Assembly (NCBI RefSeq): GCF_018502625.1
Contig: NZ_CP075566.1
Coordinates: forward strand, 3,334,001-3,398,000
DNA length: 64,000 bases
Source: Pseudomonas hormoni
Lineage (GTDB): Bacteria > Pseudomonadota > Gammaproteobacteria > Pseudomonadales > Pseudomonadaceae
Reading direction: 5' to 3'
A program made the position numbers and the translations under genes. Numbering within the stretch: position 1 is the stretch's first letter; each line of letters starts with the position of its first letter. The notes beneath the pieces were generated by a model. It was not told the origin of the DNA, searched no databases, and saw only the letters and a program-made list of their open reading frames with translations. Of this stretch, positions 42,025 to 50,842 are shown piece after piece.

Positions 42025-42837
42025 ATGAAGATCGTCTCCTTCAACATCAACGGGCTGCGCGCCCGCCCCCATCAGCTGGCGGCGCTGATCGAAAAGCATC
42101 AACCCGACGTGATCGGCCTGCAGGAAACCAAGGTCCACGACGACCAGTTCCCGCTGGCCGAAGTTCAGGCGCTGGGCTATCACGTGTATTTCCACGGGCA
42201 AAAGGGTCACTACGGTGTCGCCCTGCTCTCGCGCCAGGAACCGCTGGCGCTGCACAAAGGTTTCGTCACCGATGAAGAAGACGCTCAGCGCCGCTTCATC
42301 TGGGGCACGTTCGCCGACGCCAATGGCGTGCCGGTGACCATCATGAACGGCTATTTCCCACAGGGCGAAAGCCGCGACCATCCGACCAAATTCCCGGCCA
42401 AGGAACGTTTTTACAACGATCTGCAGCACTTGCTGGAAAGCCAGTTCAACAACGAACAGCCAGTGGTGGTGATGGGCGACGTGAACATCTCCCCGGAAGA
42501 TTGCGACATCGGCATCGGCCCGGACAACATGAAACGCTGGCTGAAAACCGGCAAATGCAGCTTCCTGCCGGAAGAACGCGAGTGGATGGCCCGTTTGAAG
42601 AACTGGGGCCTGGTGGACAGCTTCCGTCACCTGAACCCGGACGTGGCCGACCGTTTCAGCTGGTTCGACTACCGCAGCCGTGGCTTTGAGGATGAACCCA
42701 AGCGCGGTCTGCGGATTGACGTGATCATGGCGTCCCACGGCTTGTTGCCGCGGGTGAAGGATGCCGGCGTGGATTACGAACTGCGCGGGATGGAAAAGCC
42801 CTCGGACCATGCGCCGATCTGGCTTGAGTTGAGCTGA
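42025..42837 (+). CDS. xthA: Exodeoxyribonuclease III
   Basis: 270 residues, main AP endonuclease and 3'-5' exonuclease of base-excision repair. Motifs LQETKVHD (metal-binding Glu), GDVNISPED (catalytic Asp-Asn) and [10 protein letters not shown] (Asp-His) are intact. ATG 42025 ([13 protein letters not shown]) fits the family start; the longer frame from 42007 adds only MPGLPT. Confidence 0.95.
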   Translation: MKIVSFNINGLRARPHQLAALIEKHQPDVIGLQETKVHDDQFPLAEVQALGYHVYFHGQKGHYGVALLSRQEPLALHKGFVTDEEDAQRRFIWGTFADANGVPVTIMNGYFPQGESRDHPTKFPAKERFYNDLQHLLESQFNNEQPVVVMGDVNISPEDCDIGIGPDNMKRWLKTGKCSFLPEEREWMARLKNWGLVDSFRHLNPDVADRFSWFDYRSRGFEDEPKRGLRIDVIMASHGLLPRVKDAGVDYELRGMEKPSDHAPIWLELS

Positions 42838-42860
42838 TCCCTACCTGTCGACACAGATCA

Positions 42861-42955
42861 AATGTGGGAGCGAGCCTGCTCGCGAAAGCCGGTGTGTCAG
42901 TCGACATCAATGTTGACTGACACACCGCTTTCGCGAGCAGGCTCGCTCCCACATT
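42861..42955. repeat. REP-type inverted pair after xthA
   Basis: AATGTGGGAGCGAGCCTGCT and its complement, with second symmetry GTGTGTCAGTC/GACTGACACAC inside. It lies 23 bases after xthA and 11 bases before the Pho box. Confidence 0.85.
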
Positions 42956-42966
42956 AATGTTGGTAA

Positions 42967-42995
42967 CTGTCATCTTTCGGACATCTTACTGACTT
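42967..42995 (+). promoter_or_regulatory. Pho box (PhoB site) upstream of the PstS-OmpA gene
   Basis: Three seven-base units with the 11-bp period of PhoB sites: CTGTCAT (42967, perfect), CGGACAT (42978, 5/7) and CTGACTT (42989, 5/7). A possible -10, CTTAAT at 42993-42998, lies about eight bases after the second unit. Start codon at 43035. Confidence 0.65.
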
Positions 42996-43034
42996 AATCT
43001 CCCCGCACTTTCTTTCGCTTTATAAGGTGCCGGC

Positions 43035-44375
43035 ATGACGCTGCGCGTTTTATTCCTGTTAATGCTGTGCGCCGGACTGCCAGTCACCGCGTCGGCCGGT
43101 GACTTGCCGACGCCCAAACAGGGTCCGGTGTTGCGAATCCAGGGTTCCAACACCATTGGCGCGGCATTGGGTCCGGCGCTGGTCGAGGGTTTGATGCGCG
43201 AGCAAGGCTTGCTCAAGGTTCACAGCGAAGCTCCGGACACCGCCAACGAACTGCGGGTGGTCGGCGAAACCGCACAGGGTCACCGGGTCGAGGTAGCAGT
43301 CGCGGCCCACGGCTCCAGCACCGGCTTCACCGCCCTGAAAAATGCCACCGCGGACCTTGCCGCCTCTTCGCGCCCGATCAAGGACAGTGAACTGGTGGCC
43401 CTGCAATCCCTTGGCGATCTGAAGAGCCCCGGCACCGAGCAGGTCATCGCCATCGATGGCCTGGCAATCATCCTTCATCCGCAAAACCCGTTGAATCAAC
43501 TCGACACCGAGCAACTGGCGCGCATCTTCAGCGGCGAAGCCCACACCTGGGAAGAACTCGGCGGCAGCGGCGGGCCGATTCATCTGTACGCACGGGATGA
43601 CCACTCGGGCACTTACGACACCTTCAAGGAAGTGGTGCTCAGCCGTCGTGGGAAAACGCTGAACAGCGCGGCGAAACGTTTCGAATCCAGCGAGCAGTTG
43701 TCCGACGCGGTCAGCCTCGATCCGCAAGGCATCGGCTTCATCGGCCTGCCCTACGTGCGTCAGGCCAAAGCCGTGGCGATCGTCGATGGCCAGTCCCAGG
43801 CCATGTTGCCGCTCAACAGCCTGATTGCCACCGAAGACTATCCGCTGTCGCGCCGGCTGTTCTTTTACCTGCCGCCCAACGGCAAAAATCCCTGGGCCGA
43901 TGCGTTGGTGAAATTCGCGCAGAGCAGCGAAGGCCAGACAATCGTCGCGGCCAACGGGTTTATTGCCCAGACCGTGCAGGCCATGGCCGTCACACCGAAT
44001 GCGCTGATGCCCGAGGGCTATCAGGCACTCAGCCGCCACGCCCAGCGCCTGACCGTGAATTTCCGTTTCGAAGAAGGCAGCGCGACGCTGGATAACAAGG
44101 CCCGGCAGGACCTGACGCGGGTGCTCGATTACATCCGGCAGAACGAGAAGACCAACCGGCAGGTGACGCTGGTGGGGTTTGGCGATGCCAAAAGCGATCC
44201 GGCGCGGGCCGACCTGCTGTCGAAACTGCGGGCCATGGCGGTGCGGCGAGAGCTGGTGAAAAGCGGCGTGGTGTTTCGCGAGATACGCGGTTTTGGCGCC
44301 GAGATGCCGGTGGCGGCCAACAGTGCGGATGAGGGGCGGATCAAGAACCGGCGGGTTGAGGTTTGGGTGTACTGA
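43035..44375 (+). CDS. PstS-like phosphate-binding domain fused to an OmpA domain
   Basis: 446 residues. Signal peptide 1-22 (ending TASAG). Residues about 25-310 form a PstS-like binding domain (LRIQGSNTIGAALGPALVEG at the start, DDHSGTYDTFKE later). Residues about 335-446 form an OmpA/Pal peptidoglycan-binding domain (TLVGFGDAKSD, ending IKNRRVEVWVY). The fusion suggests a cell-wall-tethered periplasmic phosphate binder. No transporter genes lie next to it. The Pho box upstream supports a phosphate link. RBS TAAGG. Confidence 0.88.
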   Translation: MTLRVLFLLMLCAGLPVTASAGDLPTPKQGPVLRIQGSNTIGAALGPALVEGLMREQGLLKVHSEAPDTANELRVVGETAQGHRVEVAVAAHGSSTGFTALKNATADLAASSRPIKDSELVALQSLGDLKSPGTEQVIAIDGLAIILHPQNPLNQLDTEQLARIFSGEAHTWEELGGSGGPIHLYARDDHSGTYDTFKEVVLSRRGKTLNSAAKRFESSEQLSDAVSLDPQGIGFIGLPYVRQAKAVAIVDGQSQAMLPLNSLIATEDYPLSRRLFFYLPPNGKNPWADALVKFAQSSEGQTIVAANGFIAQTVQAMAVTPNALMPEGYQALSRHAQRLTVNFRFEEGSATLDNKARQDLTRVLDYIRQNEKTNRQVTLVGFGDAKSDPARADLLSKLRAMAVRRELVKSGVVFREIRGFGAEMPVAANSADEGRIKNRRVEVWVY

Positions 44376-44402
44376 CATCACGAAACCTGGAATTTTCAAC
44401 AA

Positions 44403-44520
44403 CCCTGTGGCGAGCGAGCTTGCTCGCGCTGGGCTGCGTAGCGGCCCCAAAAACCTCAAGTTCATGCAGATTTTTGTGAGTGCTGGCACTCAAGCGGGAG
44501 CAAGCTCCCTCGCCACAGGG
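44403..44520. repeat. REP-type inverted pair between PstS-OmpA gene and ankyrin gene
   Basis: CCCTGTGGCGAGCGAGCTTG and the matching arm GAGCAAGCTCCCTCGCCACA at the end; the arms differ slightly (GCGAGC against GGGAGC). It lies between convergent genes. Confidence 0.78.
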
Positions 44521-44530
44521 TATTGGAAAA

Positions 44531-45049
44531 TCAGCCGAGCAATTTCTCAAGCTGCGCCGTGGTATCCACCGCGCCAAGCGTTTTAGCGGCATCCAGCGCG
44601 GACACGCCATTGGCATCCTTGGCTTTCGGATCGGCGCCTTTGCTGATCAGGTAATCGACGATTTCCACGCGGTTGAACATCGCCGCCATCATCAGCGCCG
44701 TACGGCCGTCGAACGATGAGCCTTCCACTTGTGCGCCACCTTCGACCAGCGCCTTGACCACGGCCAGGTCGCCCTTGAACGCTGCGCCGGCAATCGGGCT
44801 CTGGCCGTTGTCGTTGCGGATCTCCGGGTCGGCCTTGTGCTCCAGCAGGACTTTCACGGTTTCCACATGGCCGTGGTAAGCGGCCAGCATCAGCAAGGTG
44901 TCGCCCTTGTGGTTGCGCAGGTTCGGCGGCAGGCCTTTGGTCAGCAGCGCAGCCATCATGGCCGCATCGCCCTCACGCGCCTTGTTGAAGACCTGTTCGG
45001 CAAACTCGGCGGCTTCTTCGGGGGTCATCTGGCGGCTTTGATCGGACAT
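44531..45049 (-). CDS. Ankyrin-repeat protein
   Basis: 172 residues with about four ankyrin repeats (LMLAAYHGHVETVKVLLEH, SPIAGAAFKGDLAVVKALVE, TALMMAAMFNRVEIVDYLIS, SALDAAKTLGAVDTTAQLEK). No signal peptide, so it should be cytoplasmic and act by binding a partner. Related proteins in Pseudomonas sit beside catalase genes; none is here. ATG 45049 (MSDQSRQMTPEE) is preferred over 45061 since GGAG lies six bases before it. Confidence 0.85.
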   Translation of the reverse strand: MSDQSRQMTPEEAAEFAEQVFNKAREGDAAMMAALLTKGLPPNLRNHKGDTLLMLAAYHGHVETVKVLLEHKADPEIRNDNGQSPIAGAAFKGDLAVVKALVEGGAQVEGSSFDGRTALMMAAMFNRVEIVDYLISKGADPKAKDANGVSALDAAKTLGAVDTTAQLEKLLG

Positions 45050-45145
45050 TGGAGACTCCACTCACAGTTATTCGCAAAGCCGACAGTTTCCCGAGCGCCC
45101 CCGCCACTGTCACTTCTTTTTTCTCAAGGCGTGCCATAGCCACAT

Positions 45146-46984
45146 TCAATAGCGGTACTTGCCACCGTGAATGTCCGCCAGCAATTGTTCGGTGACCTGC
45201 ACGTACGTCTCGGTCCCCGGCAACCAGGCGTAGATCGGATCATCCCCGGTTTTGCCAGGGTCGAAGGCTTCGTCCTTGAGCCGGGTCTTCTGGTACTTGA
45301 AGGTGCCGGTGGTTTCCATTTTCACTTTCACCCGCAGGAACAACGGTACCGCATACGCTGGCATGTGTTCGCGGGCGAAGGCCAGCAGTTCGCTGAAATC
45401 CAGAGTCGCCAGGGATTCGGCCGGTGTGATCGCCGCCATCCCCGCCCGCCCGTTGGTGTTGCGCACTTCCACGCCATAGGCCACGGCTTCGGAAATGTTC
45501 GGGTGCTGCAGCAGGATGTTCTCGACTTCGGTGGTCGAGACGTTTTCACCCTTCCAGCGGTAGGTGTCACCGAGGCGATCGACGAACTGCGCATGGCCAA
45601 AACCGATGTTGCGCAGCAGGTCGCCGGTGTTGAAATAACGGTCGCCCTTCTCAAACACGTCGTGGAGCACGACTTTTTCGGTCTTCTGCGGATCGGTGTA
45701 GCCGTCCAGTGGCGCCTTGTCGTCGATCTTCGCCAGCAACAGCCCCTGCTCGCCTTTGGCAACTTTGCGCATGAAGCCTTTGGCGTCACGCGTTGGTGCA
45801 CCGCTGTCGTGATCGTAAGCCGCCAGCTCCCAGGACATCAGGGAAAAACCAACGGTGTTGTCGAAGTTGAGCATGTTGGTGAAGCCGATATTGCCGTCGC
45901 TGGCGGCATACAACTCGCAGATGTGGTTCACGCCAAAGCGCGTCTTGAATTCGCGCCACGCACCGGGGCGCAGACCGTTGCCGATCATTTTCGTCACGCC
46001 GTGCCGGCTGTCGTCGGCACTCGGCGGTTGATCGACGAGGTAGCGGCACAATTCACCGACGTAACCGAGGGTGGTCGCACGGTAGTTGCGCACATCGCTC
46101 CAGAACTGACTGGCGCTGAACTTGCGGCGAATGGCAAACCCCGACGCGCCGCTGATGGCCGAGCCCCAGCACACGCACAGCCCGGTGGCGTGATAGAGCG
46201 GCAACGTGCAATAGACAATGTCCTCGGGGCGCATGTCCAGCGCGATCAAGCCGAAGCTCGCGGAACTGCGCATCCAGCGGCCGTGCTTGAACACACCGGC
46301 CTTGGGCAATCCGGTGGTGCCCGAGGTGTAGATGTAGAAACACGGATCGTCGAGAAAAACCTGCTGGCTGCTGGCGGGGTTATCGCTGGGGCTGTCCGCC
46401 GTCGCCGACATCAGGTTGATGAAGCCGTCGGGCGCAATGCCCGGCTGGTTGTAAGTGTCTCGGTCGGCGACAAACCAGGTGCGCGCCGCGTCGATCGAAA
46501 CCCGCTCGCGCACCGCCGAAAACGCCGGCACCAGCTCCTCACCGACGATGATCGCCGCAGGCGCCACCAGGTTCAGGCTATGGGCCAGTGTATCGCGAGT
46601 CTGCGAAGTGTTGAGCAAGGCGCTGATCGCGCCGACCTTGGCCACCGCCAGGATCGTCACCAGCAACTCCGGGCGGTTCTCGATGAACACCGCCACCACG
46701 TCGCCCTTGCGGATGCCTTGGGCAATCAAGTGATGGGCAATGCGATTGGCCCATTGATTGACCTGTGAATAGCTGAGTTTCACGGCGCCCTGCAGCAATG
46801 CCGGGCCCTCGGGATTGCGCAACGTTGCCTGCTCGAAGCTCCAGCCGAGGCCACACGGTTGGGTCGGGTCCTTGACGTTGGCGGCCTTCATGCCCTTCAC
46901 CACCCGAGGGATGGCCTTGGCAATCGAAGGCAGCTTGCGGAGCATCATGCCCCAGGTGATCGTGTCGTTCGTCGTGTGGCTCAT
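45146..46984 (-). CDS. Long-chain acyl-CoA synthetase (FATP-like)
   Basis: 612 residues, AMP-forming ligase that joins fatty acid to CoA through an acyl-adenylate. The ATP motif YTSGTTGLPKA is at 219-229; YFNTGDLLRN and DRLGDTYRWKGENVSTTEVE give the hinge and C-terminal motifs. The overall form is that of the very-long-chain/FATP branch, not FadD1. It stands alone and is divergent from the DUF3509 gene. Confidence 0.9.
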   Translation of the reverse strand: MSHTTNDTITWGMMLRKLPSIAKAIPRVVKGMKAANVKDPTQPCGLGWSFEQATLRNPEGPALLQGAVKLSYSQVNQWANRIAHHLIAQGIRKGDVVAVFIENRPELLVTILAVAKVGAISALLNTSQTRDTLAHSLNLVAPAAIIVGEELVPAFSAVRERVSIDAARTWFVADRDTYNQPGIAPDGFINLMSATADSPSDNPASSQQVFLDDPCFYIYTSGTTGLPKAGVFKHGRWMRSSASFGLIALDMRPEDIVYCTLPLYHATGLCVCWGSAISGASGFAIRRKFSASQFWSDVRNYRATTLGYVGELCRYLVDQPPSADDSRHGVTKMIGNGLRPGAWREFKTRFGVNHICELYAASDGNIGFTNMLNFDNTVGFSLMSWELAAYDHDSGAPTRDAKGFMRKVAKGEQGLLLAKIDDKAPLDGYTDPQKTEKVVLHDVFEKGDRYFNTGDLLRNIGFGHAQFVDRLGDTYRWKGENVSTTEVENILLQHPNISEAVAYGVEVRNTNGRAGMAAITPAESLATLDFSELLAFAREHMPAYAVPLFLRVKVKMETTGTFKYQKTRLKDEAFDPGKTGDDPIYAWLPGTETYVQVTEQLLADIHGGKYRY

Positions 46985-47163
46985 GGTAGTTCCCGTGCGA
47001 TTTTTTTATTGTCGGGCGACGGTGATTGAGCCCGAAAATACGTCAACGGTTCTTGAGCTGTACACGCGGTTTTTGAAATGTTTTGTATCCGCAGCTAACG
47101 CAAATGAAAACGTGAACCCTGAGGGGCTGAATGGTTCCATCGAATCGTCGTCGACCTCGCAAA
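46985..47163. promoter_or_regulatory. Acyl-CoA synthetase side of the divergent gap
   Basis: No gene seen. It must hold the promoter of the acyl-CoA synthetase. I find no sigma-54 motif on the minus strand and no strong sigma-70 pair. The 344-base gap 46985-47328 is AT-rich mainly on the DUF3509 side. Confidence 0.4.
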
Positions 47164-47202
47164 ATGCAGGATGCACGATGGCCATTCATGCAGATTGCAC
47201 GA
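47164..47202 (+). promoter_or_regulatory. Two TGCA-N3-TGCACGA repeats, candidate enhancer
   Basis: ATGCAGGATGCACGA at 47164-47178 and ATGCAGATTGCACGA at 47188-47202 agree at 13 of 15 positions, 24 bp apart. They lie about 65-100 bases upstream of the sigma-54 promoter at 47266, where activators of sigma-54 bind. I cannot name the protein. Confidence 0.55.
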
Positions 47203-47224
47203 AAGTAAAAATCAGCCTAAAAAT

Positions 47225-47237
47225 TATCTTATTGATT
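47225..47237 (-). promoter_or_regulatory. IHF-like site upstream of the DUF3509 gene
   Basis: AATCAATAAGATA on the minus strand matches WATCAANNNNTTR except at one base, in an AT-rich setting between the repeats and the promoter. Confidence 0.5.
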
Positions 47238-47265
47238 TATAACAGTTTTTTAAGAAATCAGGTGC

Positions 47266-47281
47266 TGGCACAATCACTGCA
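47266..47281 (+). promoter_or_regulatory. Sigma-54 promoter of the DUF3509 gene
   Basis: TGGCACAATCACTGCA, with GG and GC exactly ten bases apart and both TGGCAC and TGCA at consensus. It ends 47 bases before the ATG of the DUF3509 gene. Confidence 0.82.
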
Positions 47282-47328
47282 ACTACCTCTGCATGCTTGC
47301 CATTCAAGCGCTTACGGAGCTGATAGAC

Positions 47329-47607
47329 ATGAGCCTGATCCAAGAAAAATTTTCGTCCCTGTTTTCCAACTTCGAAGTCACCACTCAGCCACGTCCTGAC
47401 GGTGGCATTTTGCTCACCTTGCGCAGCACCGAAGGCCGGGTGTTCAAACGCTCGATTTCCTACCAGCAATTGCATGCCGGTGATCAGCTGTCGTGGGTGA
47501 TCAGCGCTATCCGTCGCGACCTGGCTGAACAGGCGAGCGAACTGCCGCAGATTTCCATGCTGCAGAGCCAGCAGCGGTTTGCACTGCCCACTTATCATTC
47601 GGCGTAA
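47329..47607 (+). CDS. DUF3509 family protein
   Basis: 92 residues; start MSLIQEKFSSLFSNFEVTTQ at 47329, a form found in small Pseudomonas proteins of this domain family, whose function is unknown. No signal peptide or membrane segment; predicted cytoplasmic. The in-frame ATG at 47293 would begin within the sigma-54 leader and has no binding site. The promoter layout (enhancer repeats, IHF site, sigma-54 elements) implies it is switched on under a specific condition. A strong terminator follows, so it forms its own transcript. Confidence 0.82.
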   Translation: MSLIQEKFSSLFSNFEVTTQPRPDGGILLTLRSTEGRVFKRSISYQQLHAGDQLSWVISAIRRDLAEQASELPQISMLQSQQRFALPTYHSA

Positions 47608-47630
47608 ATCTTTTTAACGCTGCAAACAAA

Positions 47631-47672
47631 CAGGCCGTGAAAGCTCTCGCTTCACGGCCTGAGTTGTTTTTG
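47631..47672 (+). terminator. Terminator of the DUF3509 gene
   Basis: CAGGCCGTGAA/TTCACGGCCTG perfect 11-bp stem, nine-base loop, then AGTTGTTTTT. Confidence 0.85.
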
Positions 47673-47687
47673 AAACTGCACCCATCC

Positions 47688-47784
47688 CCTGTAGGAGCGA
47701 AGCTTGCTCGCGAAGGCGGCGTGTCAGGCGATATCAATGTTGTCTGACACGCCGCTTTCGCGAGCAAGCTTCGCTCCTACAGGG
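47688..47784. repeat. REP-type inverted pair before mtnC
   Basis: CCCTGTAGGAGCGAAGCTTG at one end, complement at the other, with inner symmetry GGCGTGTCAG/CTGACACGCC. Convergent gap between the DUF3509 gene and mtnC. Confidence 0.85.
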
Positions 47785-47799
47785 GATGTGTTTCGACAG

Positions 47800-48483
47800 T
47801 TAGAAAGTTGAAGGATCGATCCGCGCAAAGCTGTCGACAGTCACATGCCCTGCCAACTCCCCGCCCTCTCTCGCCAGCCCGCAGGTCGCCATACCCGCCG
47901 TGCGCGCCGCATCCAGCTCTTCGACGATATCGGACAGAAACAGAATCTGCGCCGCTTCAAGGCCAATCGCCTGAGTAATGCGCTGATAAGACTGCGCTTC
48001 ACGCTTGGGCCCCGACGTGGTGTCGAAATAGTCGCTGAACAGCGGCGACAAATCCCCCGCCTCCGAGCAGCCGAAAATCAATTTCTGCGCCTGAATCGAA
48101 CCGGAGGAGTAAACAAACAGTTTGAAACCTTCCTGATGCCAGCGTTTCAGCGCTTCGACGGCGTCCGGGTACACGTGGCCTTTCAACTGCCCGGCCTGAT
48201 AGCCCTGCTCCCAGACCATGCCTTGCAAGGCCTTGAGCGGCGTGGCTTTGCGGTCTTCGGCGATCCAGCCCAGGAGGATCTCGATAATGCGCTCGACGTC
48301 CGCGTCCGGCTCATTGTTGTCCCGGCGAACGGCGGCCAGTTGCTCGGCGACATCGGCGCGCGTGGCGTGTTGGCGAACGAAGTCCGGCAGGTGTTTGGCG
48401 GCATATGGAAACAGCACGTCGAACACAAAACTCACCGCGCTGGTGGTGCCTTCGATGTCGGTGAGAATCGCTTTGATCGGCAT
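47800..48483 (-). CDS. mtnC: Enolase-phosphatase E1 (acireductone synthase)
   Basis: 227 residues, HAD-family enzyme of methionine salvage that enolises and dephosphorylates 2,3-diketo-5-methylthiopentyl-1-phosphate to acireductone. The HAD motif I appears as [11 protein letters not shown], with [11 protein letters not shown] and the C-terminal [13 protein letters not shown] as later motifs. Four bases after mtnD. Confidence 0.95.
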   Translation of the reverse strand: MPIKAILTDIEGTTSAVSFVFDVLFPYAAKHLPDFVRQHATRADVAEQLAAVRRDNNEPDADVERIIEILLGWIAEDRKATPLKALQGMVWEQGYQAGQLKGHVYPDAVEALKRWHQEGFKLFVYSSGSIQAQKLIFGCSEAGDLSPLFSDYFDTTSGPKREAQSYQRITQAIGLEAAQILFLSDIVEELDAARTAGMATCGLAREGGELAGHVTVDSFARIDPSTF

Positions 48484-48487
48484 CGGC

Positions 48488-49033
48488 TCAGTCCTCCAGA
48501 CGCGGGAAACGGCTGGCGATGTCTTCGCCGGTGAAATTGGCCACCCAGCCTTCAGGATTGTTGAACAGACGAATGGCGACGAAATGCGGATGCTCGCCCA
48601 TGTCGAACCAGTGCGGCGTGCCGGCCGGCACCGAGATCAGGTCGTTCTTCTCGCACAGCACGGCGTACACGTAATCGTCGATGTGCAGGGTGAACAAGCC
48701 ACGGCCGGCGACGAAAAATCTTACTTCGTCTTCGCCATGACGGTGTTCGTCGAGGAACTTGGCGCGCAGTTCGGCTTTTTGCGGGTGGTCGCTGTTCAGG
48801 CTGATCACATCGACGGTGATGTAGCCGCGCTCGGTCATGAGTTTGTCGATTTGCTCCTGATACGCGGCGATCACCTCTTCCTGGCTGGCGCCCGGCTGGA
48901 TTTTCGCCGCCGCTTGCCAGCGGTCGAAGCGCACGCCCTGCTCGGCCAGGGTCGAGGCAATGTCTTCGAAATGGGTCAGCACCTTGTTCGGAATATCAGG
49001 GCTTGAGACGTGGTAGACGGACAGGCTGCTCAT
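48488..49033 (-). CDS. mtnD: Acireductone dioxygenase
   Basis: 181 residues, cupin metalloenzyme that oxidises acireductone to the keto acid of methionine and formate (iron form) or to an off-pathway product (nickel form). Metal ligands are in [15 protein letters not shown] and the later [11 protein letters not shown]. Twelve bases after mtnB. Confidence 0.95.
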   Translation of the reverse strand: MSSLSVYHVSSPDIPNKVLTHFEDIASTLAEQGVRFDRWQAAAKIQPGASQEEVIAAYQEQIDKLMTERGYITVDVISLNSDHPQKAELRAKFLDEHRHGEDEVRFFVAGRGLFTLHIDDYVYAVLCEKNDLISVPAGTPHWFDMGEHPHFVAIRLFNNPEGWVANFTGEDIASRFPRLED

Positions 49034-49045
49034 CAGGGCAACTCC

Positions 49046-49666
49046 TTAACGGTTCAAGAGTGAGCGCGTCTTCAACTCGCACTCGAACAAAAATTCAAAG
49101 GCCTCGATCTGCCGCAGCGCATCGCTCATGCGCGCACCCCAGGTGTAGAGGCCATGACCGCGGATCAGATAGCCGACGCAATCGGGATGGGCGTCCAGCC
49201 AAGGCTGCACCTCGGCGGCGAGACGCGCAATGTCCTGATCGTTGTCGAAAATCGGCACACGCACCCGGGATTCGTGGGTGGATACGCCGCTGAAGGCTTT
49301 CTGCAGTTCGTAGTCTTCGAACTCGATGAAATCTTCCGGCGTCAGGCGCGACAGCACGGTGGCGTTCACCGAATGGGTGTGCAGCACCGCGCCGATTTCC
49401 GGGCGCCAGCTGTAGAGCTGAGTGTGCAGCAAGGTTTCGGCGGACGGTTTCTTGCCCGGCTCCAGGCTGTTGCCCGACAGATCCGTGGCCAGCACATCGT
49501 CGAGGCCCAACTGGCCCTTGTGCTTGCCGGACACGGTCAGCAAGGCTTCGGTCGGCGACAGACGGGTCGAATAATTGCTGCTGGTGGCCGGCGACCAGCC
49601 GCGGCCATACAGAAAACGCCCGGCGTCGATGATTTCCTGGGCGAGGTGTTCACGGGTAAGGCTCAT
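49046..49666 (-). CDS. mtnB: Methylthioribulose-1-phosphate dehydratase
   Basis: 206 residues, class II aldolase-fold zinc enzyme of methionine salvage. Landmarks are the GRGWSPATSSNYSTRL start, VLHTHSVNATVLSR (zinc His pair) and YLIRGHGLYTWG. The start overlaps the stop of the upstream transporter by four bases, so translation may be coupled. mtnA is not in the window. Confidence 0.95.
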   Translation of the reverse strand: MSLTREHLAQEIIDAGRFLYGRGWSPATSSNYSTRLSPTEALLTVSGKHKGQLGLDDVLATDLSGNSLEPGKKPSAETLLHTQLYSWRPEIGAVLHTHSVNATVLSRLTPEDFIEFEDYELQKAFSGVSTHESRVRVPIFDNDQDIARLAAEVQPWLDAHPDCVGYLIRGHGLYTWGARMSDALRQIEAFEFLFECELKTRSLLNR

Positions 49667-50814
49667 GGCCTGTCCTCTTGCATACGTGTGGCAATGATAA
49701 CGGCAGCGGCGAAGGCTGCGAGACTGGCAATACTAAAGGTGAACATGGCCCCGAGGGCATTCCAGCTGTAGCCGGAGTACAACGCGCCCAGTGCGCCACC
49801 GGTGCCGGCCAGCGCGGCGTACAACGCCTGGCCCTGCCCTTGCTGGCGCGCACCGAAGCTACGTTGCACGAATTGGATGGCAGCTGCGTGAAAACTGCCG
49901 AATGTCGCGGCGTGCAGCACTTGGGCAAACAGCAGCACCCAGACAAATTCGGCAAACGAACCCAACAACAACCAGCGCAGCGCCGCCAGCAGAAAACTCG
50001 CCAGCAGCACCCGGCGCACCGAGAAGCGCGCAAGGATCTTGCTCATGGCCAGAAACATCAAGACTTCGGCGACTACGCCGAGCGCCCAGAGCATGCCGAT
50101 CAAGCCACGGCTGTAACCCAATCGCTCAAGGTGCAAGGTCAGGAAGGTGTAATACGGGCCGTGGCTCATCTGCATCAGCGCCACACAACCGTAAAACGCC
50201 AATACGCCGGGGTTGCGCAATTGCCTGAGGAAGCCGTCACCGGCAATCCGTTCGCCCTGAACCGGTTGGGCATTCGGCACCCACAGGCTGCTGACCACGA
50301 TCCCGGCCATGATCAGCACCAGCGCCACCGGGTAAATGTCGAGGCTGAGCCATTCGAACAAGCGCCCCAGCGCCACCACGGTGATGATGAAACCGATGGA
50401 GCCCCACAAACGAATCTGGCTGTAGCGCTGCGTCTGGCCCTTCAAATGCGCGAGGGTGATGACTTCGAACTGCGGCAACACCGCATGCCAGAAAAACGCA
50501 TGCAACGCCATGACCATCGCCAGCCAGGCGTAGGACTTGCTGACGAAAATCAGCGAAAACGTCAGCAACGTGCAGACCGCGCCGAAACGCACGATGGCCA
50601 GGCGCCGGCCGGTGTAGTCACCGAGCCAGCCCCAGATGTTCGGCGCGACACAACGCATCAGCATCGGGATTGCCACCAGCTCGCCGATGCGCGCGCTGGA
50701 AAAACCCAGGTGATCGAAGTACAGCGCCAGAAACGGCGCTGTCGAACCGAGCAAGGCGAAATAGAACAGATAGAAACTGGAGAGCCGCCAGTACGGCAGC
50801 GCCGCCACGGTCAT
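49663..50814 (-). CDS. MFS transporter, phenylpropionate-transporter (HcaT)-like
   Basis: 383 residues with about twelve membrane helices. The N-terminal YLFYFALLGSTAPFLALYFD is typical of the PPP/nucleoside symporter branch. It lies between aroC (28 bases upstream) and mtnB (four-base overlap), so it is probably carried on the same transcript; whether it moves a methylthioribose-type compound or something else cannot be told. No strong binding site is visible before the ATG, so a shifted start is possible. Confidence 0.85.
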   Translation of the reverse strand: MTVAALPYWRLSSFYLFYFALLGSTAPFLALYFDHLGFSSARIGELVAIPMLMRCVAPNIWGWLGDYTGRRLAIVRFGAVCTLLTFSLIFVSKSYAWLAMVMALHAFFWHAVLPQFEVITLAHLKGQTQRYSQIRLWGSIGFIITVVALGRLFEWLSLDIYPVALVLIMAGIVVSSLWVPNAQPVQGERIAGDGFLRQLRNPGVLAFYGCVALMQMSHGPYYTFLTLHLERLGYSRGLIGMLWALGVVAEVLMFLAMSKILARFSVRRVLLASFLLAALRWLLLGSFAEFVWVLLFAQVLHAATFGSFHAAAIQFVQRSFGARQQGQGQALYAALAGTGGALGALYSGYSWNALGAMFTFSIASLAAFAAAVIIATRMQEDRP

Positions 50815-50842
50815 CAGACCGCAGCGACTGAGAGGTCAGCCA

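Noticed and set aside
47164..47202. NtrC binding sites before the DUF3509 gene
   Set aside because: The repeats contain TGCAC, but not the TGCACCA-N3-TGGTGCA dyad expected of NtrC, so the activator is left unnamed.
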